Position numbers and translations under genes: made by a program
Shown: positions 1 to 6,071 of the stretch, in pieces
How the letters are laid out: each line of letters starts with the position of its first letter
Numbering within the stretch: position 1 is the first letter of the stretch
Notes under the pieces: generated by a model
Database searches by the model: none
Seen by the model: the letters and a program-made list of their open reading frames with translations, nothing else
Told to the model about the DNA's origin: nothing
Source: an uncultured Bacteroidales bacterium
GTDB lineage: Bacteria > Bacteroidota > Bacteroidia > Bacteroidales > Bacteroidaceae
Assembly (NCBI GenBank): GCA_902783615.1
Contig: CACZRQ010000155.1
Span: 1 to 8,502, forward strand
Direction of reading: 5' to 3'
DNA length: 8,502 nt

Positions 1-37
1 ATATATATATTATTAATATAAATATATAAATGTTAAG

Positions 38-72
38 TTCACTTTTTATGGTATGCAAATCATGAAAGTGAA
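38..72. repeat. Inverted repeat downstream of the transporter gene
   Basis: TTCACTTT at 38-45 is exactly complementary to AAAGTGAA at 65-72, with a 19-nt spacer. It lies about 65 nt beyond the stop codon of the minus-strand transporter, so it might form a 3'-end hairpin on that transcript. The spacer is long, the stem is AT-rich and no clean T-run follows on the minus strand, so a terminator role is weak inference. In such AT-rich DNA an 8-bp match could also be chance. Confidence 0.3.
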
Positions 73-80
73 ATATCGAA

Positions 81-112
81 ATGGTATAATGGTATTTTGG
101 TATATTGGTACG
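81..112. repeat. Four imperfect 8-bp tandem repeats (WTGGTATW)
   Basis: Four consecutive octamers can be read directly: ATGGTATA (81-88), ATGGTATT (89-96), TTGGTATA (97-104) and TTGGTACG (105-112). A further isolated ATGGTATG occurs at 48-55. The first three units differ from one another at only one or two positions; the fourth decays at its end. The array is in the non-coding edge, between the end of the transporter gene and whatever lies left of the window. It may be a low-complexity slippage product or a set of protein-binding sites; nothing in the sequence settles which. Confidence 0.6.
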
Positions 113-132
113 TTTCCGTATTGATAGTACCA
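106..132 (-). repeat. Small inverted repeat just past the transporter stop
   Basis: TGGTAC (106-111) and GTACCA (127-132) are exact complements around a 15-nt spacer, starting 5 nt beyond the stop codon of the minus-strand transporter gene. Its left arm overlaps the last unit of the 8-bp tandem repeat. It could be a weak transcript-end hairpin, but a 6-bp stem without a following T-run is poor evidence for a terminator. Confidence 0.25.
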
Positions 133-137
133 CTACG

Positions 138-1019
138 CTATGCATTCCTTTTCCTGCTTGCAATGTATAATCCGCTGAGAATGAGGATGGAACCAAGGAT
201 GGATATCCATGTGACAGGCTCTTGCAGGAAGAGAGCCGATGCTATCATGGTACTTACAGGCGACAGGTAAATGTAGTTGGCTGACGCCAAAACACCTATC
301 TCACGTATCACCACACTCCACAATACGAAGCAAATCAAAGCAGCTATCACTCCCAAGAACACCAGGTTCATCCAAATCACTGGTTCAGAGAGCTTTTCCA
401 ATGGAAACTGCCACGGATTCAAGGCAAAGGCAGGCAGAACAGTAAGGATGCCGTAGAAGAAAACCTTGCGTGTGAGGAAGGTGGCATTGTAACGTTTGGT
501 CATGTCTCGCATCAACAGGCTATACACTGCCCAGCATCCTGCTGCCACCAACGCTAATATATCGCCTATGGGGTTGAGTTTCAGGATAAAACTTCCGTTA
601 AATATCACCAGTGCCACACCTATGATCGAGATGATGGAGCCTGTTATCAGCCATCGGGTGGCACGAATCTCTTTGGAGAAAGCCATGCCAAGGAACAGCG
701 TCAGCAAGGGAGCATTGCATACAATGAAGGCCACATTGTTTACCAATGAGTACTGGATGGCTGTGTTTTCAGCCAAAAAATAGAGCGAACCGCCTGTAAC
801 GCCCAATGCTACGGTGGTGAGCTCATCACGCCAGTTGTCCGTGAAAAGCTTGTGGGGAGAGAATGTCCACACCCCAAGATAGGCAATGATGAATCGCAAA
901 AGGAATATTTCCTGTGGGTTCAATCCGTTTAGTATCAGCACTTTTGTGTTGATGAACGTAACGCCCCAAATAGCGATGATGCTAATGGCAAGCAAGTGGT
1001 ATGGCAATTTGCTTTTCAT
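138..1019 (-). CDS. DMT superfamily transporter, EamA domain
   Basis: This 293-residue integral inner-membrane protein is predicted to export or import a small metabolite. Members of the drug/metabolite transporter superfamily handle amino acids, nucleobases or drugs, and the substrate cannot be read from sequence. The protein is almost wholly hydrophobic, with about ten membrane segments arranged as two EamA repeats (roughly residues 8-142 and 152-288). The first segment holds the typical IWGVTF start of an EamA domain, and a PxxGDxLAL-type stretch (about 150-157) opens the second repeat. The C-terminus is short and basic (SRKRNA), as expected for a cytoplasmic tail. Length is normal for the family. 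The start at 1019 is chosen because the first membrane helix begins right after MKSKLPYH and a -7 promoter motif lies a suitable distance upstream. It is divergent from the LUD gene, and no partner gene is visible on its own strand. Confidence 0.88.
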   Translation of the reverse strand: MKSKLPYHLLAISIIAIWGVTFINTKVLILNGLNPQEIFLLRFIIAYLGVWTFSPHKLFTDNWRDELTTVALGVTGGSLYFLAENTAIQYSLVNNVAFIVCNAPLLTLFLGMAFSKEIRATRWLITGSIISIIGVALVIFNGSFILKLNPIGDILALVAAGCWAVYSLLMRDMTKRYNATFLTRKVFFYGILTVLPAFALNPWQFPLEKLSEPVIWMNLVFLGVIAALICFVLWSVVIREIGVLASANYIYLSPVSTMIASALFLQEPVTWISILGSILILSGLYIASRKRNA

Positions 1020-1041
1020 GCGACCCCGTAAAATTTGCGTG

Positions 1042-1049
1042 CAAAATTA
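1042..1049 (-). promoter_or_regulatory. Bacteroidetes -7 box for the transporter gene
   Basis: Read on the minus strand, 1049-1042 is TAATTTTG, an exact match to the Bacteroidetes primary-sigma -7 consensus TAnnTTTG. It sits 22 nt before the start codon at 1019, leaving a short leader. A convincing TTTG -33 box at the expected 19-20 nt spacing is not visible, so the assignment rests on the -7 element and position. Confidence 0.5.
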
Positions 1050-1072
1050 ATGCTTTTTTCAACAATAATCAC

Positions 1073-1080
1073 TATCTTTG
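1073..1080 (+). promoter_or_regulatory. Bacteroidetes -7 box for the LUD/oxidoreductase operon
   Basis: TATCTTTG at 1073-1080 matches TAnnTTTG exactly and lies 28 nt before the ATG at 1109. The -33 position holds only a T-rich tract (1054-1059), not a clear TTTG. It also argues that translation starts at 1109 and not at the upstream in-frame ATG at 1001, which would lie before this promoter. Confidence 0.6.
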
Positions 1081-1108
1081 GGCAAAATTTGTAATTAAAA
1101 GAACTCTT

Positions 1109-1747
1109 ATGACACCAATTGAACAAAGAAACGAACTGTTGGCGGGCAAGGTTATCAAGAGCTTGAAGACTCGCCATATTGATGGATACTACTGTGCTAC
1201 GGCCGAAGAGGCCATTCGCCAAGTGATGGAACTAATGCCTGCAGGAAGCAGTGCATCGTGGGGTGGCTCAATGACCCTGCGCGACATGGGGCTCACAAAA
1301 GCCTTGCATGAGGCTGGGTGCTACACCTTGTTTGATAGAGATCTGGCTCAGAGCCCAGAAGATGCACAGGCCATTTATCGTCAGGCTTTCTCGGCCGACT
1401 TCTACCTGAGCAGTGCCAACGCCATGAGCGAGCAGGGTGACATTGTGAATATTGATGGTAACGGCAACCGTGTGGCAGCCATTGCCTGGGGGCCGAAACG
1501 TGTCATATTTGTGGTGGGCGTGAACAAGATTGCCAAGGACTTGGATGCAGCCATCAAACGTGCCAGGGGTACGGCTGCACCTATCAATACCGTGCGTCTG
1601 AATCGTGAAACCCCTTGCACACTGGATGGTGTGTGCCATGATTGCCATTCGCCAAACAGTATATGTAATCAAATACATATTATCCGAAATTCCTACGATA
1701 ATGGACGTTTCTGTGTGGTGATTGTTGGCGAGGAATTAGGCTATTGA
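1109..1747 (+). CDS. LUD-domain protein (LutC/YkgG-like, lactate utilization family)
   Basis: This 212-residue predicted cytoplasmic protein belongs to the LUD (formerly DUF162) family. Visible family signatures are WGGSMTL (51-57), SANAMSEQGDIVNIDGNGNR (102-121) and the following GPKRVIFVVGVNKI (128-141). Near the C-terminus are four cysteines, C170, C176, C179 and C186, in a PC-x5-C-x2-C-x6-C arrangement that could bind a metal or Fe-S cluster; I recall this as common in the short stand-alone LUD proteins. True LutC works with LutA and LutB in lactate oxidation. Neither is present here, so the lactate role is only a family label. The open frame extends upstream to 1001, but that start would overlap the transporter gene and precede the promoter, so 1109 is preferred. 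The stop is 7 nt before the oxidoreductase gene, suggesting co-transcription. Confidence 0.85.
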   Translation: MTPIEQRNELLAGKVIKSLKTRHIDGYYCATAEEAIRQVMELMPAGSSASWGGSMTLRDMGLTKALHEAGCYTLFDRDLAQSPEDAQAIYRQAFSADFYLSSANAMSEQGDIVNIDGNGNRVAAIAWGPKRVIFVVGVNKIAKDLDAAIKRARGTAAPINTVRLNRETPCTLDGVCHDCHSPNSICNQIHIIRNSYDNGRFCVVIVGEELGY

Positions 1748-1754
1748 AACAGAC

Positions 1755-2780
1755 ATGAAAAAGGTGAGATTTGGTGTGGTCGGCACCAATAAGATAACCG
1801 ACTGGCTGTTGGCTGGTGCCTTTCAGGACAAACGTTTTGAGTTAGCAGCTGTTTGTTCTCGCACCCAAGAACGTGCCGATGAGTTTGCTGCCAAGTACCA
1901 TGTGAAGCATACCTTTACTTCTATAGAGGTTATGGCACAGAGTGATGTGGTGGATGCTGTGTACATTGCTACTCCCAACTGTACCCATGCTGAGATTGCC
2001 ATTACCTGTATGAATCAGGGCAAGCATGTGTTATGTGAAAAACCCATGGCATCTAATGCCAAAGAGGTGAAACAAATGATTGAAACAGCTAAACGCAATG
2101 GTGTTCTTTTGATGGAAGCTATGATTGCTACCATGAATCCCAATTTCAGTATTGTGCAGGAAATGTTGCCGAAGTTGGGTACCATACGTCGTTATTTTGC
2201 TTCCTATTGCCAGTATTCTTCCCGTTACGACAAATTCAAGGAAGGCATTGTGCTGAATGCTTTCCAACCAGAACTATCCAATGGGGCCATGATGGATATA
2301 GGTGTTTATACCATTTATCCGCTCATAGCTCTGTTTGGTAAACCACTGGAGATAAATGCACAAGGCGTGATGCTGTCGAGTGGAACCGATGGACAGGGAG
2401 TGGTGAATTTGCGTTATGATGGCATGAATGCCACTGTGCTTTATTCGAAAATTGCCAATTCATATTTGCCAACAGAAATTGAAGGAGAAGATGGGAATCT
2501 GGTGCTGGATGAAATTCATACCATTCGTAAAGTGACCTATATTCCTCGTCCAGCAGCTATGTCTGGCAGGGGACCTAAAGCTGAACCACAGGAAGTGGGC
2601 GTGAAAGCAGAACATGATGATTATTTTTATGAAATGGAAGAGTTCATCAACCTGATAGAGCAGGGAAAACTGGAAAGTAAGATCAATTCTCACGCTGTTT
2701 CATTGGCTACTATAGAAGTGATTGACGAAGTGAGAAAACAGTTAGGTGTAGTGTTCCCAGCTGATAAAAGAGAGAAATAA
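1755..2780 (+). CDS. Gfo/Idh/MocA-family NAD(P)-dependent oxidoreductase
   Basis: This 341-residue predicted cytoplasmic dehydrogenase probably acts on a sugar, inositol or related polyol. The N-terminal Rossmann fold starts at once, with GVVGTNKI (7-14) as the dinucleotide-binding loop and an acceptor region AAVCSRTQERA (31-41). The conserved catalytic-lysine motif follows as CEKPMA (94-99, lysine K96). In the C-terminal substrate domain, NGAMMDIGVYTI (176-187) is the family motif around the catalytic aspartate. The tyrosine at 185 is at the spot where many relatives have histidine, a pattern I associate with the dihydrodiol dehydrogenase / D-xylose dehydrogenase / glucose-fructose oxidoreductase branch. 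Substrate cannot be assigned from sequence. It follows the LUD gene by 7 nt and probably shares its promoter. A link to the nearby xylose genes is possible, but a separate promoter and terminator lie between them. Confidence 0.87.
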   Translation: MKKVRFGVVGTNKITDWLLAGAFQDKRFELAAVCSRTQERADEFAAKYHVKHTFTSIEVMAQSDVVDAVYIATPNCTHAEIAITCMNQGKHVLCEKPMASNAKEVKQMIETAKRNGVLLMEAMIATMNPNFSIVQEMLPKLGTIRRYFASYCQYSSRYDKFKEGIVLNAFQPELSNGAMMDIGVYTIYPLIALFGKPLEINAQGVMLSSGTDGQGVVNLRYDGMNATVLYSKIANSYLPTEIEGEDGNLVLDEIHTIRKVTYIPRPAAMSGRGPKAEPQEVGVKAEHDDYFYEMEEFINLIEQGKLESKINSHAVSLATIEVIDEVRKQLGVVFPADKREK

Positions 2781-2834
2781 TAAAAGATGTGTTAAAAAAG
2801 TATAAATTGCGATACAATACAATGAAATATTGCT

Positions 2835-2842
2835 TAACTTTG
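2835..2842 (+). promoter_or_regulatory. Bacteroidetes -7 box upstream of the winged-helix gene
   Basis: TAACTTTG at 2835-2842 is an exact TAnnTTTG match. The nearest TTG upstream (2807-2809) is 25 nt away, longer than the usual 19-21 nt, so the -33 box is doubtful. Transcription would start near 2849 and leave an AT-rich leader of about 70 nt before the ATG at 2923. Confidence 0.55.
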
Positions 2843-2922
2843 CAGCGTTTTTCAAAAGTGAGGGTTCTCTAAGCTTTAAAAAACAAATGGTATTTATGTT
2901 TAATTTTTAAAAGTAAAAAGAA

Positions 2923-3138
2923 ATGTTACAGGAAAAAGTTGGTGAATTCGCAGGTGTTATTTGGAACATTCTGAATGGTACTAACGGCATGACACTGAAA
3001 GACATCAAAGCTGAAGCAAAGAAGAATGATGTGAAGTTACTTGACAAGGACGCTTACATGGCCTTGGGTTGGTTGATGCGTGAGAATAAGCTCGAAGTAA
3101 CTGAGGACGGTAAGGATTTGTTCATTAAGCTGATCTGA
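2923..3138 (+). CDS. Small winged helix-turn-helix protein, DUF2582 family
   Basis: This 71-residue protein fits the DUF2582 winged-helix family (PF10771), small stand-alone proteins common in Bacteroidetes. Helix 1 covers roughly residues 5-18 (VGEFAGVIWNILNG) and a second helix starts with TLKDIKAEAK (24-33). A recognition-type helix follows with KDAYMALGWLMRENK (42-56), and a short beta wing, LEVTEDGKDLFIKLI, closes the domain. The fold suggests nucleic-acid or protein binding, but no regulatory target is established from sequence. It has its own promoter and is followed by a strong intrinsic terminator, so it appears to be monocistronic. The start is preceded by an A-rich tract (AAAAGTAAAAAGAA) in place of a Shine-Dalgarno site. 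Length is normal for the family; nothing is truncated. Confidence 0.85.
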   Translation: MLQEKVGEFAGVIWNILNGTNGMTLKDIKAEAKKNDVKLLDKDAYMALGWLMRENKLEVTEDGKDLFIKLI

Positions 3139-3169
3139 TTCAGGCTTAATACATAAAACTATTAAAAAT

Positions 3170-3203
3170 GTCGATAAAGATGAACTTTATCGACTTTTTT
3201 TTT
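3170..3203 (+). terminator. Rho-independent terminator after the winged-helix gene
   Basis: GTCGATAAAG (3170-3179) pairs perfectly with CTTTATCGAC (3185-3194), giving a 10-bp stem with a 5-nt loop (ATGAA). Nine consecutive T residues follow at 3195-3203. It begins 32 nt after the stop codon at 3136-3138. The last three Ts are also the start of the -33 box of the next promoter. Confidence 0.93.
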
Positions 3204-3231
3204 GTATTCTAAAAAAAACTCGCTATATTTA
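3201..3231 (+). promoter_or_regulatory. Promoter of the xylBA operon
   Basis: TTTG (3201-3204) is followed after exactly 19 nt by TATATTTA (3224-3231), which matches the Bacteroidetes promoter TTTG-N19-TAnnTTTG in all but the final base. Transcription would begin around 3238, giving a leader of only about 15 nt before the xylB start at 3253. This is the best-formed two-part promoter in the window. Confidence 0.75.
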
Positions 3232-3234
3232 CAC

Positions 3235-3242
3235 GTTTAAAC
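3235..3242. promoter_or_regulatory. Palindrome at the xylB transcription start, possible operator
   Basis: GTTTAAAC at 3235-3242 is a perfect 8-bp palindrome lying directly downstream of the -7 box and over the predicted transcription start. CAC (3232-3234) and GTG (3246-3248) flank it with slight asymmetry. A repressor bound here would block initiation, which would suit a sugar-inducible operon. No regulator gene lies in the window and 8-bp palindromes occur by chance, so this is weak inference. Confidence 0.25.
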
Positions 3243-3252
3243 AATGTGAATT

Positions 3253-4743
3253 ATGTATCTGTTAGGTTACGACATAGGTAGCTCGTCGGTAAAAGCGAGT
3301 TTAGTGGATGCACAAACTGGTAAGTGTGTAGCTTCAGCTTTCTATCCCAAACAAGAAGCAGAGATCATGGCACCACAGGTGGGGTGGGCTGAACAACATC
3401 CTGAAAAGTGGTGGGAACACCTGAAGCTGGCAACTGCTGATGTGCTTCTTACTTCGAAGGTAAATAGTCAAGAAATCAAAGCTATAGGCATCTCTTATCA
3501 AATGCATGGCTTGGTTTGCGTGGATAAGAATCAGCAGGTTTTACGACCCTCTATCATTTGGTGCGACTCACGTGCTGTAGGCATTGGCGAGCAGGCTTTC
3601 AACGATTTGGGAAGTGAAAAGTGTCTCTCTCACCTGCTCAATTCTCCTGGTAATTTCACTGCATCTAAGCTGGCATGGGTGAAACAAAACGAGCCTGATG
3701 TGTTTGCGCAGATTGATAAGGTGATGTTGCCAGGTGACTATATTGCCATGCGATTGACAGGAGAGGTTAGAACAACCATCTCTGGTTTATCAGAAGGGAT
3801 GTTCTGGGATTTCAAAGAAAAACAGGTGGCTCAATTCCTGTTGGATTATTATGGCATTAATGCCAGCCTGATAGCCGACATCGTGCCAACTTTCGGAGAG
3901 CAGGGTTTCGTGACCCAAGCTGCTGCCCAGGAGTTGGGCTTGCATGCAGGCACACCTATTACCTATCGTGCTGGTGACCAACCTAACAATGCCCTTTCGC
4001 TGAATGTGTTCAACCCTGGCGAGATAGCTTCAACAGCTGGTACTTCTGGAGTGGTGTATGGCGTGAATGGACAGGTGCAATACGATCCTCTGTCGAGAGT
4101 GAATACATTTGCACATGTTAACCATACTGATAATCAAACACGTCTTGGCGTGTTGCTGTGTGTTAACGGCACAGGTATACTCAACTCTTGGATCAAACGC
4201 AATGTGGCTCCCGAGGGCATTTCCTACGATGACATGAACCAGCTTTCAGCCTCTGTTCCCATTGGTTCTGCTGGCTTGAGCATCTTGCCCTTTGGCAATG
4301 GAGCCGAACGTATGTTGCAGAACAAGAAGACAGGCAGTGTGATTTATGGTGTGGATTTCAACCGTCACAACCGTTCGCACATCCTGCGAGCTGCTCAAGA
4401 AGGCATTGTGTTCTCATTTAAATATGGTATCGACATCATGGAGCAGATGGGCATGGAGGTGAAGAAAATTCATGCAGGCAAAGCCAATATGTTCCTCAGT
4501 AAGGTGTTCAGAGATACCCTGGCTGGAGTAACTGGTGCCACCATTGAACTCTATAATACTGATGGTGCTGCTGGTGCAGCAAAGGGCGCAGGTATGGGGG
4601 CAGGCATCTATAAAGACCATGATGAGGCCTTTGCTTCGTTAGAGAAGTTGCAGGTTATTGAACCTAATCAGACTGATATTCCTGCTTATCAGGAGGCTTA
4701 TGGCCGTTGGAAGAAAATTATTGATAATGAAATGAATAAATAA
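3253..4743 (+). CDS. xylB: Xylulokinase (FGGY family)
   Basis: This 496-residue cytoplasmic enzyme phosphorylates D-xylulose with ATP to D-xylulose 5-phosphate, the entry point to the pentose phosphate pathway. The first FGGY domain opens with the phosphate-binding loop GYDIGSSSVK (5-14). SYQMHGLV (81-88) and IIWCDSRA (101-108, including W103, D105 and R107) are typical of xylulokinase substrate recognition. AGDQPNNAL (240-248) carries the expected catalytic base D242, equivalent to D233 of the E. coli enzyme. The second domain has STAGTSGVVYG (260-270) and a glycine/alanine-rich NTDGAAGAAKGAG segment (433-445) as part of the nucleotide site. Length is normal for the family. The start follows a very short leader and sits immediately before the YLLGYDIG strand. 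It is the first gene of the run, 14 nt ahead of xylA. Among FGGY kinases, the neighbouring isomerase makes xylulose the likely substrate. Confidence 0.95.
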   Translation: MYLLGYDIGSSSVKASLVDAQTGKCVASAFYPKQEAEIMAPQVGWAEQHPEKWWEHLKLATADVLLTSKVNSQEIKAIGISYQMHGLVCVDKNQQVLRPSIIWCDSRAVGIGEQAFNDLGSEKCLSHLLNSPGNFTASKLAWVKQNEPDVFAQIDKVMLPGDYIAMRLTGEVRTTISGLSEGMFWDFKEKQVAQFLLDYYGINASLIADIVPTFGEQGFVTQAAAQELGLHAGTPITYRAGDQPNNALSLNVFNPGEIASTAGTSGVVYGVNGQVQYDPLSRVNTFAHVNHTDNQTRLGVLLCVNGTGILNSWIKRNVAPEGISYDDMNQLSASVPIGSAGLSILPFGNGAERMLQNKKTGSVIYGVDFNRHNRSHILRAAQEGIVFSFKYGIDIMEQMGMEVKKIHAGKANMFLSKVFRDTLAGVTGATIELYNTDGAAGAAKGAGMGAGIYKDHDEAFASLEKLQVIEPNQTDIPAYQEAYGRWKKIIDNEMNK

Positions 4744-4757
4744 TATAATTTGCAATT

Positions 4758-6071
4758 ATGAAAGAATTTTTTCCTCAAATCGCTAAGATTCCTTTCGAAG
4801 GAACAGCAAGTAAGAATCCATTGGCTTTTCATTACTATGAGGCTGATAAGGTAGTGTTGGGTAAGAAAATGAAAGACTGGCTGAAGTTTGCGTTGGCATG
4901 GTGGCACACACTGGGTCAGGCAAGTGGTGACCAGTTTGGCGGACAGACACGACAGTATGCTTGGGACGAAGGCGAATGTCCTATCTGCCGTGCTAAGGCT
5001 AAAGTTGATGCTGGCTTCGAGATTATGCAGAAGTTGGGCATCGAGTATTTCTGTTTCCATGATGTTGACCTCATTGAAGAAGGCGCAACCATTGAGGAAT
5101 ATGAAGAACGCATGCAGATTATTACTGACTATCTGAAGGAAAAGATGGCTGAAACGGGTATCAAGCTGTTGTGGGGCACTGCCAATGTGTTTGGCCACAA
5201 GCGTTACATGAATGGTGCTGCTACCAATCCTGATTTCGATGTGGTGGCTCGTGCAGCTGTGCAGATTAAGAATGCAATCGATGCCACTATTAAATTAGGT
5301 GGAACCAACTATGTGTTCTGGGGTGGTCGCGAAGGCTATTCTTCTCTGCTGAATACGCAGATGCAGCGTGAGAAAGACCATTTGGGAATAATGCTGGCTG
5401 CTGCTCGCGATTATGCTCGTGCCAACGGTTTCACAGGTACTTTCCTGATTGAGCCAAAGCCAATGGAGCCAACCAAGCATCAGTATGATGTGGATACGGA
5501 AACGGTGATTGGTTTTCTGCGTGCCAATGGTTTGGATAAGGACTTTAAGGTGAACATTGAGGTGAACCATGCAACGTTGGCTGGTCATACTTTCGAACAT
5601 GAACTGACTGTGGCTGTGGATAATGGAATGTTGGGTAGCATTGATGCCAATCGTGGTGATGCTCAGAATGGATGGGATACCGACCAGTTCCCAATTGACA
5701 ACTTCGAGCTGACTCAGGCTCTGTTGCAGGTGATTCGCAATGGAGGTTTGCATAATGGAGGTATGAACTTCGATGCAAAGTTGCGTAGAAACTCAACTGA
5801 TCCTGAGGACATCTTCATTGCCCACATCAGTGGCATGGATGCTATGGCTCGTGCTTTGCTTAATGCAGCTGACATTCTGGAGAATTCACCACTTCCCAAG
5901 ATGTTAAAGGATCGCTATGCCAGCTTCGATGCAGGCGAGGGTAAGCGCTTCGAGGAAGGGAAGATGACGTTGGAAGAACTGGTGGCATACGCCAAGAAGA
6001 ACGGTGAGCCTGCTCAGAAGAGTGGCAAGCAGGAACTGTATGAAACCATACTTAACCTCTATTGTAAATGA
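4758..6071 (+). CDS. xylA: Xylose isomerase (class II)
   Basis: This 437-residue cytoplasmic, divalent-metal-dependent TIM-barrel enzyme interconverts D-xylose and D-xylulose and supplies the substrate of the adjacent kinase. Its length fits the longer class II enzymes (E. coli, Bacteroides, Prevotella). All expected active-site residues appear at the same numbers as in E. coli XylA: H101 and D104 in FCFHDVD, E232 and K234 in IEPKPMEPTK, E268 and H271 in IEVNHA, D296 in GSIDANRG, D307 and D309 in WDTDQ, and D339 in MNFDAK. The enzyme should therefore be active. It begins 14 nt after xylB, and its TGA stop overlaps the ATG of the next gene (ATGA at 6068-6071), which suggests translational coupling. 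Regulation is presumably through the promoter ahead of xylB. Confidence 0.98.
   Translation: MKEFFPQIAKIPFEGTASKNPLAFHYYEADKVVLGKKMKDWLKFALAWWHTLGQASGDQFGGQTRQYAWDEGECPICRAKAKVDAGFEIMQKLGIEYFCFHDVDLIEEGATIEEYEERMQIITDYLKEKMAETGIKLLWGTANVFGHKRYMNGAATNPDFDVVARAAVQIKNAIDATIKLGGTNYVFWGGREGYSSLLNTQMQREKDHLGIMLAAARDYARANGFTGTFLIEPKPMEPTKHQYDVDTETVIGFLRANGLDKDFKVNIEVNHATLAGHTFEHELTVAVDNGMLGSIDANRGDAQNGWDTDQFPIDNFELTQALLQVIRNGGLHNGGMNFDAKLRRNSTDPEDIFIAHISGMDAMARALLNAADILENSPLPKMLKDRYASFDAGEGKRFEEGKMTLEELVAYAKKNGEPAQKSGKQELYETILNLYCK

Noticed and set aside
81..112. CRISPR-like array or plasmid iterons
   Set aside because: The 8-bp units are contiguous without spacers, and no cas, rep or partition gene is present in the window.
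1001..1108. N-terminal extension of the LUD protein to an upstream in-frame ATG
   Set aside because: It would overlap the divergent transporter gene and lie upstream of the -7 box at 1073-1080, and the added residues do not resemble the family. The ATG at 1109 fits the family start.
2815..2832. CAATA/TATTG inverted repeat as a terminator for the oxidoreductase gene
   Set aside because: The stem is only 5 bp and AT-rich, no T-run follows, and it overlaps the region just upstream of the next promoter's -7 box.
2887..2910. Seven-codon upstream ORF (MVFMFNF) in the winged-helix leader
   Set aside because: Such short frames are common by chance in AT-rich leaders. There is no attenuator-like pair of alternative hairpins and no clear amino-acid bias tied to a pathway.
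4744..4757. TATAATTTG between xylB and xylA as a separate promoter
   Set aside because: It has three bases instead of two between TA and TTTG, lacks a -33 box, and sits too close to the xylA start to leave a leader.
4698..5198. Minus-strand open frame of 166 codons opposite xylB/xylA
   Set aside because: It lies entirely antisense to the strongly conserved xylA coding region and the xylB end. Its composition looks like a reverse-frame shadow and no family motif is visible.
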